A stretch of 64,000 nucleotides of DNA. Origin: Dryocosmus kuriphilus (taxonomy: Eukaryota > Arthropoda > Insecta > Hymenoptera > Cynipidae). The notes under the pieces were generated by a model. It worked only from the letters and a program-made list of their open reading frames with translations, had not been told where the DNA came from and ran no database searches. Below, one piece after another: positions 1-11,084 of this stretch. Numbering within the stretch: position 1 is the first letter of the stretch; each line of letters opens with the position of its first letter. A program made the position numbers and the translations under genes. The DNA lies in NCBI GenBank assembly GCA_038277395.1, contig CM076192.1, positions 124,755,470 to 124,819,469 of the forward strand, in the 5' to 3' direction.

Positions 1-209
1 TGTTGTTTTAACCATTTTTTGACGTAATGTGCGGTTTCTGTTTTAATCGACAAAAGCCTTATTAAAAAATTAAAAAATATTAATTTCTCGCCAAATAAAA
101 ATAAAATACTGCAGTTCCCCGCCAAAATATTCATGATAGAAAAAAATTATCATTAACAAAGTTGTTCAACTAAAAAAGGTCTACAAATTTTTTGCAACCA
201 TTTTTTTAT

Positions 210-740
210 TTAATGTGCTATCGCTTTGTGCCCGTGAGCAGTCGTGAAAACTAGTCGGTATTTTCCCAGCTGGATAGTTTGTAGATATAAGGGTGAATCT
301 CCGAAAGAAAAGTATGCCTCTATTATATCCATATGTTGTTGCAGTTTTGTCCAGGTTTCAGAGTCAAAGGCAAGTCGACTACCTGTACTGGTCATAAGTT
401 TAATTACTGGTAGAAATTTTCCATATGATTGAACTTCCAGACCGATTAGAATTGATTTGGAAAATGATTGGTTAAGTCCATAAATGGTAGGTAAAATCAA
501 TTGTTGTGAAGTTCTCTTTATCGTGTTTGAAGATAGAAGGACTAAACGTTTTAAAGCTTCCTTAGTAAGAACTTGTTTAAGAGGTGTAGTCTTGGGTTTG
601 ATCCGTTTTCTTGTTGACGATCCAGGAACAACGATATTAGTCTCAGTCATCACATCCTTCGTTTCTGTAGCCGTTGACTTTGAAAACTGAGAGTTTTGCG
701 CTGGTTCTACCTCTACTACAGTGTTACTAGACTGCGACAT
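210..740 (-). CDS. 176-aa Polinton accessory protein, tentatively PC4-like ssDNA-binding fold
   Basis: This ORF is intact and reads leftward, opposite to the rest of the provirus. Residues 1-70 are polar and low-complexity with a basic patch (STRKRIKPK), possibly a nuclear localisation signal. Residues 90-145 alternate short strands with a closing helix: VQSYGKFLPVIKL, then SRLAFDSETWTKLQQH. That resembles the transcription coactivator PC4/p15 fold (strand-turn-strand, then xxLxxExWxxL), which binds single-stranded DNA. This is pattern matching by eye only. A TATA box and initiator lie just upstream, and AATAAA overlaps the stop codon, so transcription signals are compact as in viral genes. 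Otherwise it is a hypothetical protein. Confidence 0.6.
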   Translation of the reverse strand: MSQSSNTVVEVEPAQNSQFSKSTATETKDVMTETNIVVPGSSTRKRIKPKTTPLKQVLTKEALKRLVLLSSNTIKRTSQQLILPTIYGLNQSFSKSILIGLEVQSYGKFLPVIKLMTSTGSRLAFDSETWTKLQQHMDIIEAYFSFGDSPLYLQTIQLGKYRLVFTTAHGHKAIAH

Positions 741-773
741 GATTTCTTTCAGATATAAAAATACAAATGATGT

Positions 774-806
774 AGACTGCTTGTTTGTACGCGTTTATAT
801 ACGAAA
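774..806 (-). promoter_or_regulatory. TATA box plus initiator for the minus-strand 176-aa gene
   Basis: On the minus strand TATATAAA (794-801) is followed about 20-25 bases later by GCAGTC-type initiator sequence near 776-781. The start codon follows at 740. This supports independent leftward transcription. Confidence 0.5.
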
Positions 807-984
807 CCATATGTGGAGTGGGTTGAATAGATGTTTGGAGGGGGAAAGTCCACAGTCGATGAGTGTGGGAAACGGTAATATTTCTCACATGTGTGCATGT
901 GTGTAAATTTTTTTTGTAACGGTCAACAAAGAAAAATTTTTTCCCCTAAAAAAGCGGACAAAAGAGCATGTGTAAACTATAAAT

Positions 985-1600
985 CACATATGAGTTCGTA
1001 TTTCTCCGAATTAAACAAAGATTACATTCTGCACAAAAGGATCTATCAATAAATAAATCTAGAGCATCCTTATTTTTCAGAAATCATAAAAAGGAACACC
1101 TGGTAGTTATAAATCACTCAAAACGATTCTTATTGCTTAAAAAATTGAACAAAGACATTTTTAAAAGTACAAATGGACATATCTATAAATTACGCAAAAG
1201 AATTTCTATTTTCTAGGAATAGAACAAAGAAACACCTGGGACGTATAAGTTACATCAAAGAATCTGTATTTTTCTAAAATAACACGTGTCTCAACCCATA
1301 AATTATACATGCGAGATACTTCTTACATAAAGAAGAGTATCCTTATTTTCCAGAAATCATAAAAAGGAACACCTGGTGGTTATAAATCACTCAAAACAAT
1401 TCGTATTGCTTAAAAAATTGAACAAAGACATTTTTAAAAGTATAAAAGAATACATCTATAAATTACGCAAAAGAATTTCTATTTTCTAGGAATAGAACAA
1501 AGAAACACCTGGGACGTATAAATTACATCAAAGAATCTGTATCTTTCTAAAATAACACGTGTTTCAACCCATAAATTATACATGCGAGATACTTTTTATA
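985..1600 (+). repeat. Tandem duplication, 273-bp period, with inner ~65-bp motif
   Basis: Bases 1061-1327 recur at 1334-1600 with a constant offset of 273 and few changes. Inside each unit a shorter motif of about 65 bases returns (TATAAATYAC, CAAAGAAT, TATTTTCTAG, GAACAAAGA, ACACCTGG), and a degenerate first copy begins near 985. No gene is visible. Repeats of this kind are common in the non-coding ends of Polintons, but I cannot pair it with a right-hand copy. Confidence 0.8.
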
Positions 1601-1825
1601 TATAGGAGGGTGAATTGTAAAAGTCCATGCTTTTAGAAGCTATGTAATAGGATCACAGAGAAAAAAAAAGTAATAAATTATGTGTTTGCCTACAGAAAGC
1701 TCTACTAAAGAAATCGATTTATTGAATTTTCCAGAAATAGTACAATGACAAAATACAAATGTGTGCTCGCTAGTACTGTATTATTATCAAGATAAAGAAA
1801 ACTTTTTCTTTCGTGTTTTCAGAAA

Positions 1826-2129
1826 ATGAAACAATACAACTTTACAGAGAAAAGTTTCTCACGCATATTTTACCACCGAGATGAAAAAACAGGAAATATA
1901 AAAATGTGGTTCTTTGAGGTAGACGATTGTCATTGAAAAATGAACGTTGGAGGTTTTGTCAAACAGGAGAGAATATGTCAATTTCCAGACAATAAGTCAA
2001 TTTCAAAACTTGTGCACGACTAGTCGTAAAAACAAGATAGAAAAACGATATTTGAAAGAATTGTATTTGAAATTTTTATTGAAATCAACTGGAACACCTG
2101 TAGTGACTTGTGTGACAAGTGTATGTTAA
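1826..2129 (+). CDS. Candidate small two-exon gene (77 aa)
   Basis: Exon 1 (1826-1918) encodes 31 residues starting MKQYNFTEKSFSRIF. It ends at a GAG|GTAGAC donor. After a 70-bp intron, TTTCCAG at 1988 opens exon 2 (1989-2129), which continues in phase 0 for 46 residues to a TAA. The product is basic and lysine-rich with three cysteines near its end. I do not recognise it. The matched phase and short intron are the only support; a further upstream exon is possible because TTTTCAG precedes the ATG. Confidence 0.33.
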
Positions 2130-2631
2130 ACCAAAAAAAGAACTCTTAAGAGTTCGACCACAAGGGTAGTAGAGAATAGAGTATTGAAGACCACATTTAT
2201 TATTCTATAGAGTGTCGTACCTGTACTATGTTTGAGATTGTTTGTTCTCAAAAATCACCGACCGATAGAAAGACACAAAGGTTTTTTACAGTCAAGGTCA
2301 AGGATGATCTCGCGGCAGGAAAGGAAGTTCAAAAACACACCAGGTAACCACATAAAAAACAGTAGGGGTAAGGCTGACGATGGTAACTCTCCCTCTCTCT
2401 CTCTCGTTCTCTACCCTAAGAATTTTCTCCTTTGTAAACGATGTAAGAGGTGCACTAGACAAGTTTTTAAAAAGTTATGCATGTGTAGGCGGAATGTATA
2501 GTATTTATGTAGAGGGGTAACATATGTACTAGTCCTTAAATAGTGCCCCTCTAGCCCTCTGAACACAGTTTTGATTCGAGCGTCTCGCGTATCGTTGATT
2601 TTACAACTTGTGAGAAATACCGGTCCGAAAA

Positions 2632-3060
2632 ATGGTTCTTTTTGAAGAATTGATACGTATTTTGCTCGCGATAAGTGATAGTTTATCGGACGAAGTGTGT
2701 CTGCGGCATTTGCAGAATATTCTGCGAATGTGAACTCCGGAAGAAATCTACAGAATTTCACAAATGCTAGCCACAAACAGCGCTTTGAGGCTAGCATACA
2801 ACATGTATGTCGAGAGAAGTGTGCAATTCTCTAACATCATGCTACAAAATATAGGTAGGTGTAGTGATTTGAAAAAGTGTATACGTGTGTGTGTGTGTGA
2901 GCGTAAATTTTTGTATTTTTATAGCGTTGTTTTAATTTTTAAAAAAATTCCAGTTTGTACTGAAGAGTGGATGGCACCTCCGCCACCATACGAAGAAGTA
3001 TCGGAGGATGAGGAGCAAACCCAAAAAATAAGAAGATTATTTATTAATAATGATGATGAT
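2632..3060 (+). pseudogene. Polinton accessory protein with PPPPY late-domain motif (broken)
   Basis: An ATG at 2632 opens a helical, leucine-rich reading frame that runs into a TGA near 2731 and then continues in the same frame (TPEEIYRISQMLATN). A 99-bp GT-AG intron (2855-2953, phase 1) joins it to an acidic exon containing APPPPYEEV (PPPPY at 2977-2991) and an acidic tail. PPxY motifs recruit Nedd4-type ubiquitin ligases and occur in virion proteins such as adenovirus pVI. The frame is then cut off at 3061 by the T-run that starts a LINE insertion. Being in front of PolB, it looks like a Polinton gene of unknown role; the function is inference from the motif. Confidence 0.5.
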
Positions 3061-5100
3061 TTTTTTTTTTTTTTTTTTTTTTTTTGGAGAGGAGGTGAGA
3101 ATGCAGTTTACGCACAGAGTGTGGGACTCAGCCTAAAAAACGGCAATACCCACTAAACTCACCTCCTCTTTCTTCTCGGCATTAATCCCCCCGGAACCGC
3201 TTTCGCATTACTTCAGGGGGTGCCGTCTTCTACGCTAACTCCAGCGTCTTCCTCTTTCCTGATAAGCTAGGGTTTCCTCCTGGGTGTTGTCGGCGGACGG
3301 CGACTTACCAGGTTCTGGCATTCTACCGCCTTGTGCCCCTCTTCGTAACATCTTCTGCAGCATTTGCTGCGGTCTTCCGCTGTACACTCTCGGGCAACAT
3401 GTCCAAGAGTGTGGCACCTGTAGCACCGGGTTTCTGCGCTATGAGCCTTAACCCGGCAGCTAACCCTCCCGACCTTCCAGTCGAGCAGCCTTCTCCAGTT
3501 TGGCAGCAGCGACAGCATCCAGCTCCACGAATGCTAGGATGCAACCTCTGCTGCTTCTCTTTGTGAGGTTCACCCTCGGTGGAGAGCCAAGATCGTCTCC
3601 CAGGGCCAACCTCACTGCCTCCTCCACATCCGCTGTCTTTGTGGTCTCTACCAAGTCGTAGACCACGATCTGGTTCCTTGGGACGAGGTGACGTACAATC
3701 CCGCCTTCTCCAAGGACCTTTGAGATGGCCTCACCAAAGTGCTGCCTCTCTTCCTCCTTTGCTCCCACCTCGATGAGGACATCTCCAGTTCTGGTTTGCC
3801 TAATCGATTTGACGGTAACGCCATGATCCTCAGGTCTGACCTTCTTTTGGATGTCCTTTAGGACATCCGCGTATTTCATCCCCGGGTCAGGCCGGATGGT
3901 CACGGCATCCCGGGGGATTCTCCTCTTCTTTCTCCTCGGGTCTCCTTTTACTTTATCGGGCGCGTTGTTCCTTCGTGGGCCCACCTTCTCAGGCTTCTCC
4001 TCCTTTTCCGCCCTCTCCTTTTTTTTTCCTCCTCGCGACCTTAGACCATGCTGCCCCCTCCTGGGTCGTGGTCTCTTTCAGGACCGGCTTTTCGCCTCCT
4101 GATCCGCTGGGCGGGCTGGTGGTCGCCTCCTTCTCCCGCTTGCGCGTATCCGTCGCTACCGCCGGCTTTGTCTGCGGTTCCGTTTGTGTAGAAACGGAAG
4201 CCGTCGTTCTCTCCTTAAAGGTGAAGCTCAGAAGAGACTTCTCTCTGCGTTCCTTTCCTATTTTTTCTTTGAACAGCCTGTTCATTGAGTTTCTATAATC
4301 CTCAAATGCAGCCGTTAAGGCTTCTGTAATGATACCCAGCCTTACGCGTTTCATTTTGCGTTTTCTCTACTGCTTTTATCTGCTCCTTTGTCGTGCAGAG
4401 TTTGAAGATCTTCCTTAGGCACTCTCGCACCGCTCTGTGTCTACTTTTCAGTATATTCTGCTGATCGCGGATCATGCTCTTTGCACAACCAACGTCTGAC
4501 AATCCCCTGATCTCGTCGTTTACAACGTCGAAGCTCTTGCTGAAGTCCAGCTCCTCCTCGACGTGCGTGTCCTTGCTCCCTCTCCGATTTTCATCTTTAC
4601 AAACCATAGTCAAGAATTTACCAGCGCATCGTGCGTGGAGGGGCGGGCCGAAATAGTTGGGAACGGGTATACCCTCGGACCGAAGTCCTACCCCAGTATT
4701 CTGGGGCCCAACCTTCGTTTAACCGGTCCCGGAATACACGGACGGACCGGACTCGCCAGGAGCACTGCAGGTTCCGATCCCTGCAGCCACCACGCACTCC
4801 CCGATCAAGGCCCGAAGGGGCTGGCTCCTGATGCCCGATCGCAGCTTGCACCTCGGCAGAGCAAGCTCACAGCAGCCCCTACACCATGCTGGTGGAAAGA
4901 CCGGATATGGTTCGGAGAACTCCCAGTGGGCTACGACCGTCACCAATCGTGTGTTTGGTCCGCGAGGCCTATTTTATTTCAGCCCTACCCTCTCTTTCCA
5001 GCGAGCATTCCCCTATCCGCCACCCGGGGACGCGCCAAGTAGGGGTAACATCTCCCCTCCACCGCACACAACAGTGTGTGAGACAATGTGCCATCTAAAT
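3061..5100 (-). mobile_element. Non-LTR retrotransposon copy carrying only ORF1
   Basis: The element reads leftward. The T-run at 3061-3085 is its poly(A) tail. From right to left it has a GC-rich 5' region (about 4620-5100), a gag-like ORF1 (3267-4613) and a short 3' region. There is no endonuclease or reverse transcriptase sequence between ORF1 and the tail. Base composition is much more GC-rich than the flanks. It inserted into the left part of the Polinton. The right boundary is approximate and I see no clear target duplication. Confidence 0.75.
3267..4613 (-). pseudogene. Gag-like ORF1 with two CCHC zinc knuckles (frameshifted)
   Basis: Four overlapping minus-strand frames (4302-4613, 3989-4354, 3460-3984, 3267-3518) together make one ORF1. 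Its N-terminal part is helical and charged; the middle is Lys/Arg/Pro-rich. A folded region follows (3460-3984, with VTVKSIRQTRTGDVLIEV and IVVYDLV), and last come two knuckles, CX2CX4HX4C twice, at about 3318-3425. This order is typical of R1/Jockey/I-type LINE ORF1 proteins, which bind the element RNA. At least three frameshifts make it non-functional. Confidence 0.75.
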
Positions 5101-5140
5101 ATGGCGGGGACTACTCTAATTTTGAGAGTCGCAGACCTGG

Positions 5141-5944
5141 TAAGTTTTTGCAATAAATTTTTACTTGTTTTTGAATAACGTTCCGAACCAATTTGTATAA
5201 AAAGTTTTCCCGAAAATTAAATAAATATAAAAAAATTCAAAAAATAAATAAATAAATAAAAATAAATAGGTAAATAAAAGGTCAATTTCAAAGAAATTTT
5301 CAGAAAATGTCAAAAAATTTTTTAAATACAAAATAATTTTCCAAAAAAAATACCTATGAAAAGCATTTTAAAAAGTTTTTGTCTTTATCCCATATCTATT
5401 TAAAGAATTTTAAAAATTTGTTAAAAAGAAAATACATTTGTTTTTATTTCGTTTCTTAAAATCAAAGTATTTTTGAAATTGAGGAGAAAATTAATGAAGT
5501 TTCTAAACACATAGAAAAAACTTAAATAGTAATTAATTTCGAAATTAGAAAAATTTTAAGACTTTAAGAAGTTCATCATATTTTTTATCAGATTTACTAT
5601 TTTATACTTTTGTAGGTATTTTAATAAGTAGTTTTGTTTTGTTTAAAGAACTCAATACTTTTAGTCGATTTCAAAAGAAAGTAAAATTGTTTAACATTGA
5701 ATTTAAGAAACTTTTTGTTATTTGTACTATTTTTAAAAAACTGTAAAGCCTACATTTTTTTATGAGATTCTTGATGATTGTATTTAGAAAATAAGAAACA
5801 TAATTACTTCATTTTGTAAAGTTTCATTTATTTTAAATTTCATTCTCCTTCATCAAAAAGTTTGCTGTTGTTTTTATTTAATTTGTAATATTTTATAAAA
5901 TTGTTTCATATCATTAGGTACTACATAAAATTTCTGTTTTACAG
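5141..5944. other. AT-rich non-coding stretch before PolB
   Basis: About 800 bases of A/T-rich sequence with no open frame. A donor-like CTG|GTAAGT at 5140 and an acceptor-like TTTTACAG at 5944 could make it an intron leading into the PolB exon, but no convincing upstream exon is visible. Confidence 0.4.
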
Positions 5945-5958
5945 CCAATGCAAGTTTA

Positions 5959-8900
5959 ATGACTCTGACCGAATCCGCACCAGCCGAGCAACTACCTTGT
6001 CCTGAGGAAATGATCTTTGAGAGCGGCATTGAAGCAGAAGAAGAAGAAGAAGAAGAAGAAGAAGAAGAAGAAGAAGAAGAGAAGAAGAAGAAGAAGAAGA
6101 AATTAATCAAATTGGGAGAGGTTCTGATAACCAGCAGGGTGAGCAGGAGCAGCAGCAATAGCAACAGCAACAACAACAAGAAACAGGTGAGGGAGAGTTT
6201 TACCATATAGAGTATGAGCGGTCGCGGTATTATCCAAAATTTAACTTCAACGGGATCGAGATAAAAGTACATATTAATGAACCGGAGAATAATCGGGTTG
6301 GTGAGGTCGTTGTCTATTGTGAAGAGGCTGTTAGGTCTTTATATAATTATTTAATGGGTAAAGTTGAAAATAGTGACAGGGTAGGTATTAAACTAAATTC
6401 AGATTTTTTAAAAAAGTTGGTGGGGGTTTATCGCTTAGACCGGCGCATCAGTATACATTCGAGGAATTCTGGAAGGTTTTATTTAGTGTCATACAAAGTA
6501 AAGAAGATTTTGTCATAGATCAATCATTTATCATCAATTTTAATTGGGTTAAAGATGGGCGAGGTATGGGCAGGAAAAACGTTCCTCTAACACATAATGA
6601 TGCTTGGAAACGCTCTCTCCTAACAAGCATTAAAAAAGATAATCTATGTTTACCACGGTCAATCGTAGTAGCGCGGATTCATGCGGAGCGAGGTAAAATT
6701 CGGTCGGGTGTGTTAGCTCGTAGATACGAACAGGTTCGAAAGGGTAATAGCACTTTGCAGACAACTTTAGCTAATCAACTCGTAAGTGATGTAAATTTAA
6801 TAATACCCGAAAACGGTTGTGCGTTAGACGAAATCCATAAATTTCAATTGCATCTTGTCCCTGACAGGATTGCAATTATTATTTATGAATTTTCAACTTT
6901 TGGGGAGGGTGTTAAATCACCTCTTTACAATGGGTCAGAACTCATAACCGAAACAGGTGAAACGGTTTTACATAATTTGAATATAACTTTGCATAATAAT
7001 CATTTTTACCCGATTCTAAGTTTAACGACAGCGGCAACCAGTCACTGTTTCTGCATTCCTTGCAATAAGAGCTTTTTAAACCCTGCAGGACATAGATGCT
7101 CAAACACATGTGCTGCTTGTCAATCGACACCCGCATGCCAAACGAGTGCTGAAAATTCGAATATAATTAATATTAAATGCAGCGATTGTAACAGATATTT
7201 TCACGGTCGAGCTTGTTTCAAAAATCATTTGAAAACAAAGTCATTTTCAGCTAAAACATCCGTTTGCAAAGCCTTACGAATTTGCACGGGCTGCGCGCGT
7301 TTTTATTAATTCATGCGTGGAAAGAGATCATGAATGGGGTAAAAAATATTGTTTTAACATATGATAGTGTGTATATGATATGATATGAATCATCAATGTT
7401 ATATATCACCTGTTTTGGACAAAGTCGCAAAAAACACTAAAGGGGTGAGTTTTGTTTTTTACGACTTTGAAACACTACAGTGTGATAAATTACCTGGTGA
7501 TCCCGACAGAAACGTGCACAAACCGAACCTCTGTGTAGCCCAGAGAGTGTGCACTAACTGCATAGGCCTTGAAAATATGAAGGAAATTTGCAAGAACTGT
7601 GGATTTCGAGAGCATATTTTTGAAGGTAAAAATGCAGTCGACCAGTTTGTTGAGCTGGTAACAAGACCTCAAAATAAATTTAGTGAAATCATTTGCATTG
7701 CTCATAATGCAAAAGCATTTGATTCACAATTTTGTTTGAAATATCTTGTTGAGAAAAAGGGTACGAGAATTCGACCCGACATAATAAGAAACGGGACAAA
7801 TATAATTAGCATGAAGCTAGGTCGTGTAAAATTCATTGATAGTTTAAATTATTTACACATGCCCTTGAGTAAACTTCCGAAAGCTTTCGGGTTTGATGAA
7901 GTTAAAAAGGGTACTTTCCCGCATCTTTTTAATACACCCGAAAATATCTCTTATACGGGTCCTCTACCTGATTCAAAATTTTACTCCCCAGACACAATGT
8001 CTGTGGAAGCGAGAAAAGAATTTTTCGAGTGGTATCGGACTTTCGAAAAAGACTCTAAATATGTATTCGACTTTCGTAAAGAATTGGTCGAATACTGTAG
8101 AAACGATGTGGCGATCCTGCGTGCTGCATGCATTGCTTTCAGAGATATTTTTCTCAAATGTGCGAACGTGTGCCCTTTTTCAGAAAGTGTCACAATTGCT
8201 TCAGCTTGTTCCTGTGTTTACCGAAAAAACTTTCTGAAGCCAGAAACTATTCGTATTGTACCTCCTGGTGGGTACCGAAAGGCTGACAATCAGTCCAACA
8301 TTGCCATTGAGTGGCTTTTGTGGTGTGAAAAAGAACTCGGTAAAGAGATTAGGCACGCTGGTAGGTCGCGCGCGAGTATCGGACCCTCGAGGGGATTCTA
8401 GTTGACGGCTATTACGAGGATCAAGGTAATAAACATGTTTTACAGTTTCATGGTTGTTCCTTTCACGGATGCCCTGACTGTAAAAAAATTAACCGCGACG
8501 CGAAATTAAACAACGGAGAGTCGTTAGACGAACGTTTTGAACGTACATGAGCTCAAAGCGAAAAGCTTCGAAATGCGGGTTACATTCTCACCGAAATGTG
8601 GGAATGTAAATTTAAGTCAATAAAAGAAAACTCCCCCGAAATGAGAAATTTTCTAAAAGATCACCCGATATTATTGAATAACGTTTTAAATCCACGCAGT
8701 GCATTTTATGGTGATCGTACAGGAAATACCACGTGTTTTTATGAGATTAAGGATGGAGAAACGATTCAATATATAGATATTTGCTCTCTATATCCTTATA
8801 TCTCAAAATATGGGAAATTTCCAGTAGGACACCCTAAAGTTCTCGTGGGTGATGAATGTAAACTCATAACTGGTGATTTTTTTCAAAATTTAAATAATTT

Positions 8901-10909
8901 AGAAGGTTTGATTAAATGCCGTATTTTACCGCCTCAGAATTTATTTCATCCGGTACTCCCTCTTAAAGTACATAAAAAACTTATGTTTCCGCTCTGTAAT
9001 GCTTGTTGCGAGAATCTCCAGCAGGAAGAGTGTTGTTACTGCGTAACAATCTAAATTAATATTTGATTATTTCGTATTCTCGTATTTTTGTATATATTTT
9101 AAGGATTCGTTAAATTTAAGGATTTCTAAAATTCTATAACTGCTTTCTCTCATTTATTTTTTGTATTGCTAGGACCTTCTAGCTGTTTGTACAAATCTTA
9201 GTTGAATTCTTTTAGGCACTTAGTTTTATGATAGGAACGTGCTTTTCCCTCGCGTTCGAAAAATAGCCTTGTTGTATCCTCTAGTATCTGTCATCGAAAA
9301 TCTCGCTTCTCATTGTAAAAGTTTTATGCTTCTCTGTAAATGGCTTTACTGAGGGTCAGTTTGCTCATCTGCTTTTCTCGAATCGTGGGAAAGTCTTTGC
9401 AAGTCCTTTACCTAGCTCCTCCACTTCAGCCTTCCTGCCATGGGCCTGTCTTGGCTATCCCTCCCACTCCGAAACTTTCCCTCTCTTCCCAAATCGAAAA
9501 TTAGCTCAACTTTCGGGCCTCCATGTACCCTCACGACTCAGTTCTCAAAAAGATACAAACTAGCACTCGTCGGAGCAACCAGCTCAGTATTCTCGCCTAT
9601 TCATTTTTGTATTTTTGAACTTGTACATTAATTCGATTCTCGCTATGCCTGTCACTTAACTCCATCCGATTATCACTTCACATTTACCCACACAATTGTA
9701 ATAATTTAACATTTCTTTGTAAAAATATACAGTATGTTAAAATTTACCATTGATGTTTCGTACATTATTTCTCGTTACATTTGGGGTAGCTCGTTTTAAC
9801 CCCGAGACTCGCGTTAAACTAAACGTGAGATTAAACAAGTGTCAATATGACCCTTCTATGCGTGAAATTGAGGGTGTGTGGGTATCGGATGAGGTAAAAA
9901 AAAAAGCAGTAGAAATGGGTTATATAATAAAATATATTTATGAAATCTGGCAATATCGTGTTGTTAAATACAATCCCGAAACATGAGAAGGTGGACTATT
10001 TGCCGATTATATAAATAGATTTTTAAAGATGAAACAAGAATCTTCTGGATGGCCAATTGATTATATTGACGAGGTCAGTAAGCTAGCGTACCTTAATGAA
10101 CACTCGACAATCGAGGGTGCTGATTAAGATTACGACAAAATTACTAAAAACCCTGGTCTTCGCTGAGTTGCCAAACTTTGTTTGAATTCATTTTGGGGCA
10201 AATTTGGACAACGGGAAAATTTAATGAAATCCCGTTATATTGAAACCGTAAAAGAGCTTTCGTTGCTTTTCGTTAATGCGGAAACAGAGGTCTTTGAAAT
10301 AACCCCTGTCAATGACAACATGCTGTGTGTCTCGTTTAAACAGAATGCCGAAGCTTGTAAACCTTCAAACAACACAAATGTAGTTATAGCCGCCTACACA
10401 ACGGCCCAAGCAAGGCTCGTTTTGTATGACTACCTGTCTCAGTTGGGACGTCGTGTCCTCTACTATGACACGGATTCGTGTATTTATGTACGACGAAACG
10501 AGCCTGGCGAGTATAATCCTCCTCTTGGTCGTCTTTTGGGTCAAATGACTGGCGAACTAGAGGGGGAATACGGTAAGGGGAGTTACATAAAGACTTTTGT
10601 TTCCGGAGGTCCTAAATTTTACGCGTATCAGGTAATAGCAGGAAATGCTAAAACTCATACAAAATGCAAGGTAAAGGGGATAACTTTAAACTATAAAAAT
10701 TCAAAAGTTATTAATTTCAATTCAATCCGGGAAATGATTGTCGATCGAGCAGTGGAGTCTATTAAATTAAATTTTAGAGCAATCCGACGTACCGCATTTC
10801 ACGACGTCCTCACATTTAACGAAATTAAAACAGTCAAACCTGTTTGCAATAAAAGACGTTTTTTTCGAAAATTATGACTCGATCCCGTATGGTTATAAGG
10901 AACCGCTTT
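5959..10909 (+). pseudogene. Protein-primed DNA polymerase B of the Polinton (multiply broken)
   Basis: Family B, protein-primed replicative polymerase. An N-terminal Glu-rich then Gln-rich linker (GAA and CAG/CAA repeats, 6036-6180) precedes the conserved N-terminal domain and a cysteine cluster (7043-7300). Next come the exonuclease motifs: FYDFET near 7460, AHNAKAFDSQF near 7700 and YCRNDVAIL near 8095. Polymerase motifs are YIDICSLYPY (8777), LCLNSFWGKFG (10175) and YYDTDSCIY (10460). Breaks: frameshifts near 6100, 6422, 7300, 8365 and 10860; stops at 8548, 9984, 10125 and 10164; a CAG-tract stop near 6155; and a foreign insert at 9050-9740. Catalytic residues survive but the gene cannot be read through. 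Confidence 0.93.
9050..9740. mobile_element. Unidentified ~690-bp insertion splitting PolB
   Basis: PolB homology stops after the cysteine-rich segment NACCENLQQEECCYC (about 9040) and resumes near 9800 with CQYDPSMREIEGVWVSD. The intervening 690 bases match no part of PolB and have no long frame. The left edge sits at a small palindrome (GTTAC..GTAAC, 9032-9047). I see no clear inverted repeats or poly(A). A short non-autonomous element or LTR fragment is possible. Confidence 0.55.
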
Positions 10910-11084
10910 AATTCTCACAAAGACTCTGGTTTCTCCCTCTCTCTCTCTCTCTCTCTCGCATATATATGTTTTATAACAAACGAATATAGGTTAGTATAGT
11001 TTTCTACATTCACACATACGTGTGCGTGTGTTTGTTTTTGTATGCTTCAATGATTGCTAATCTCCTTTCACTTTTTCATTACAG

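Noticed and set aside
1..240. Left terminal inverted repeat of the Polinton
   Set aside because: Only a short direct similarity (AACCATTTTTT, AATGTGC) was seen between 10 and 215; no matching inverted copy at the right side.
2411..2797. 128-aa minus-strand ORF
   Set aside because: Overlaps the better supported PPPPY gene and has no recognisable motif or promoter.
4563..5178. Plus-strand ORFs of 60-159 aa
   Set aside because: They lie antisense over the GC-rich 5' region of the LINE.
5874..6272. Minus-strand Ser/Leu-rich ORF
   Set aside because: It is the complement of the GAA and CAG tracts in the PolB linker.
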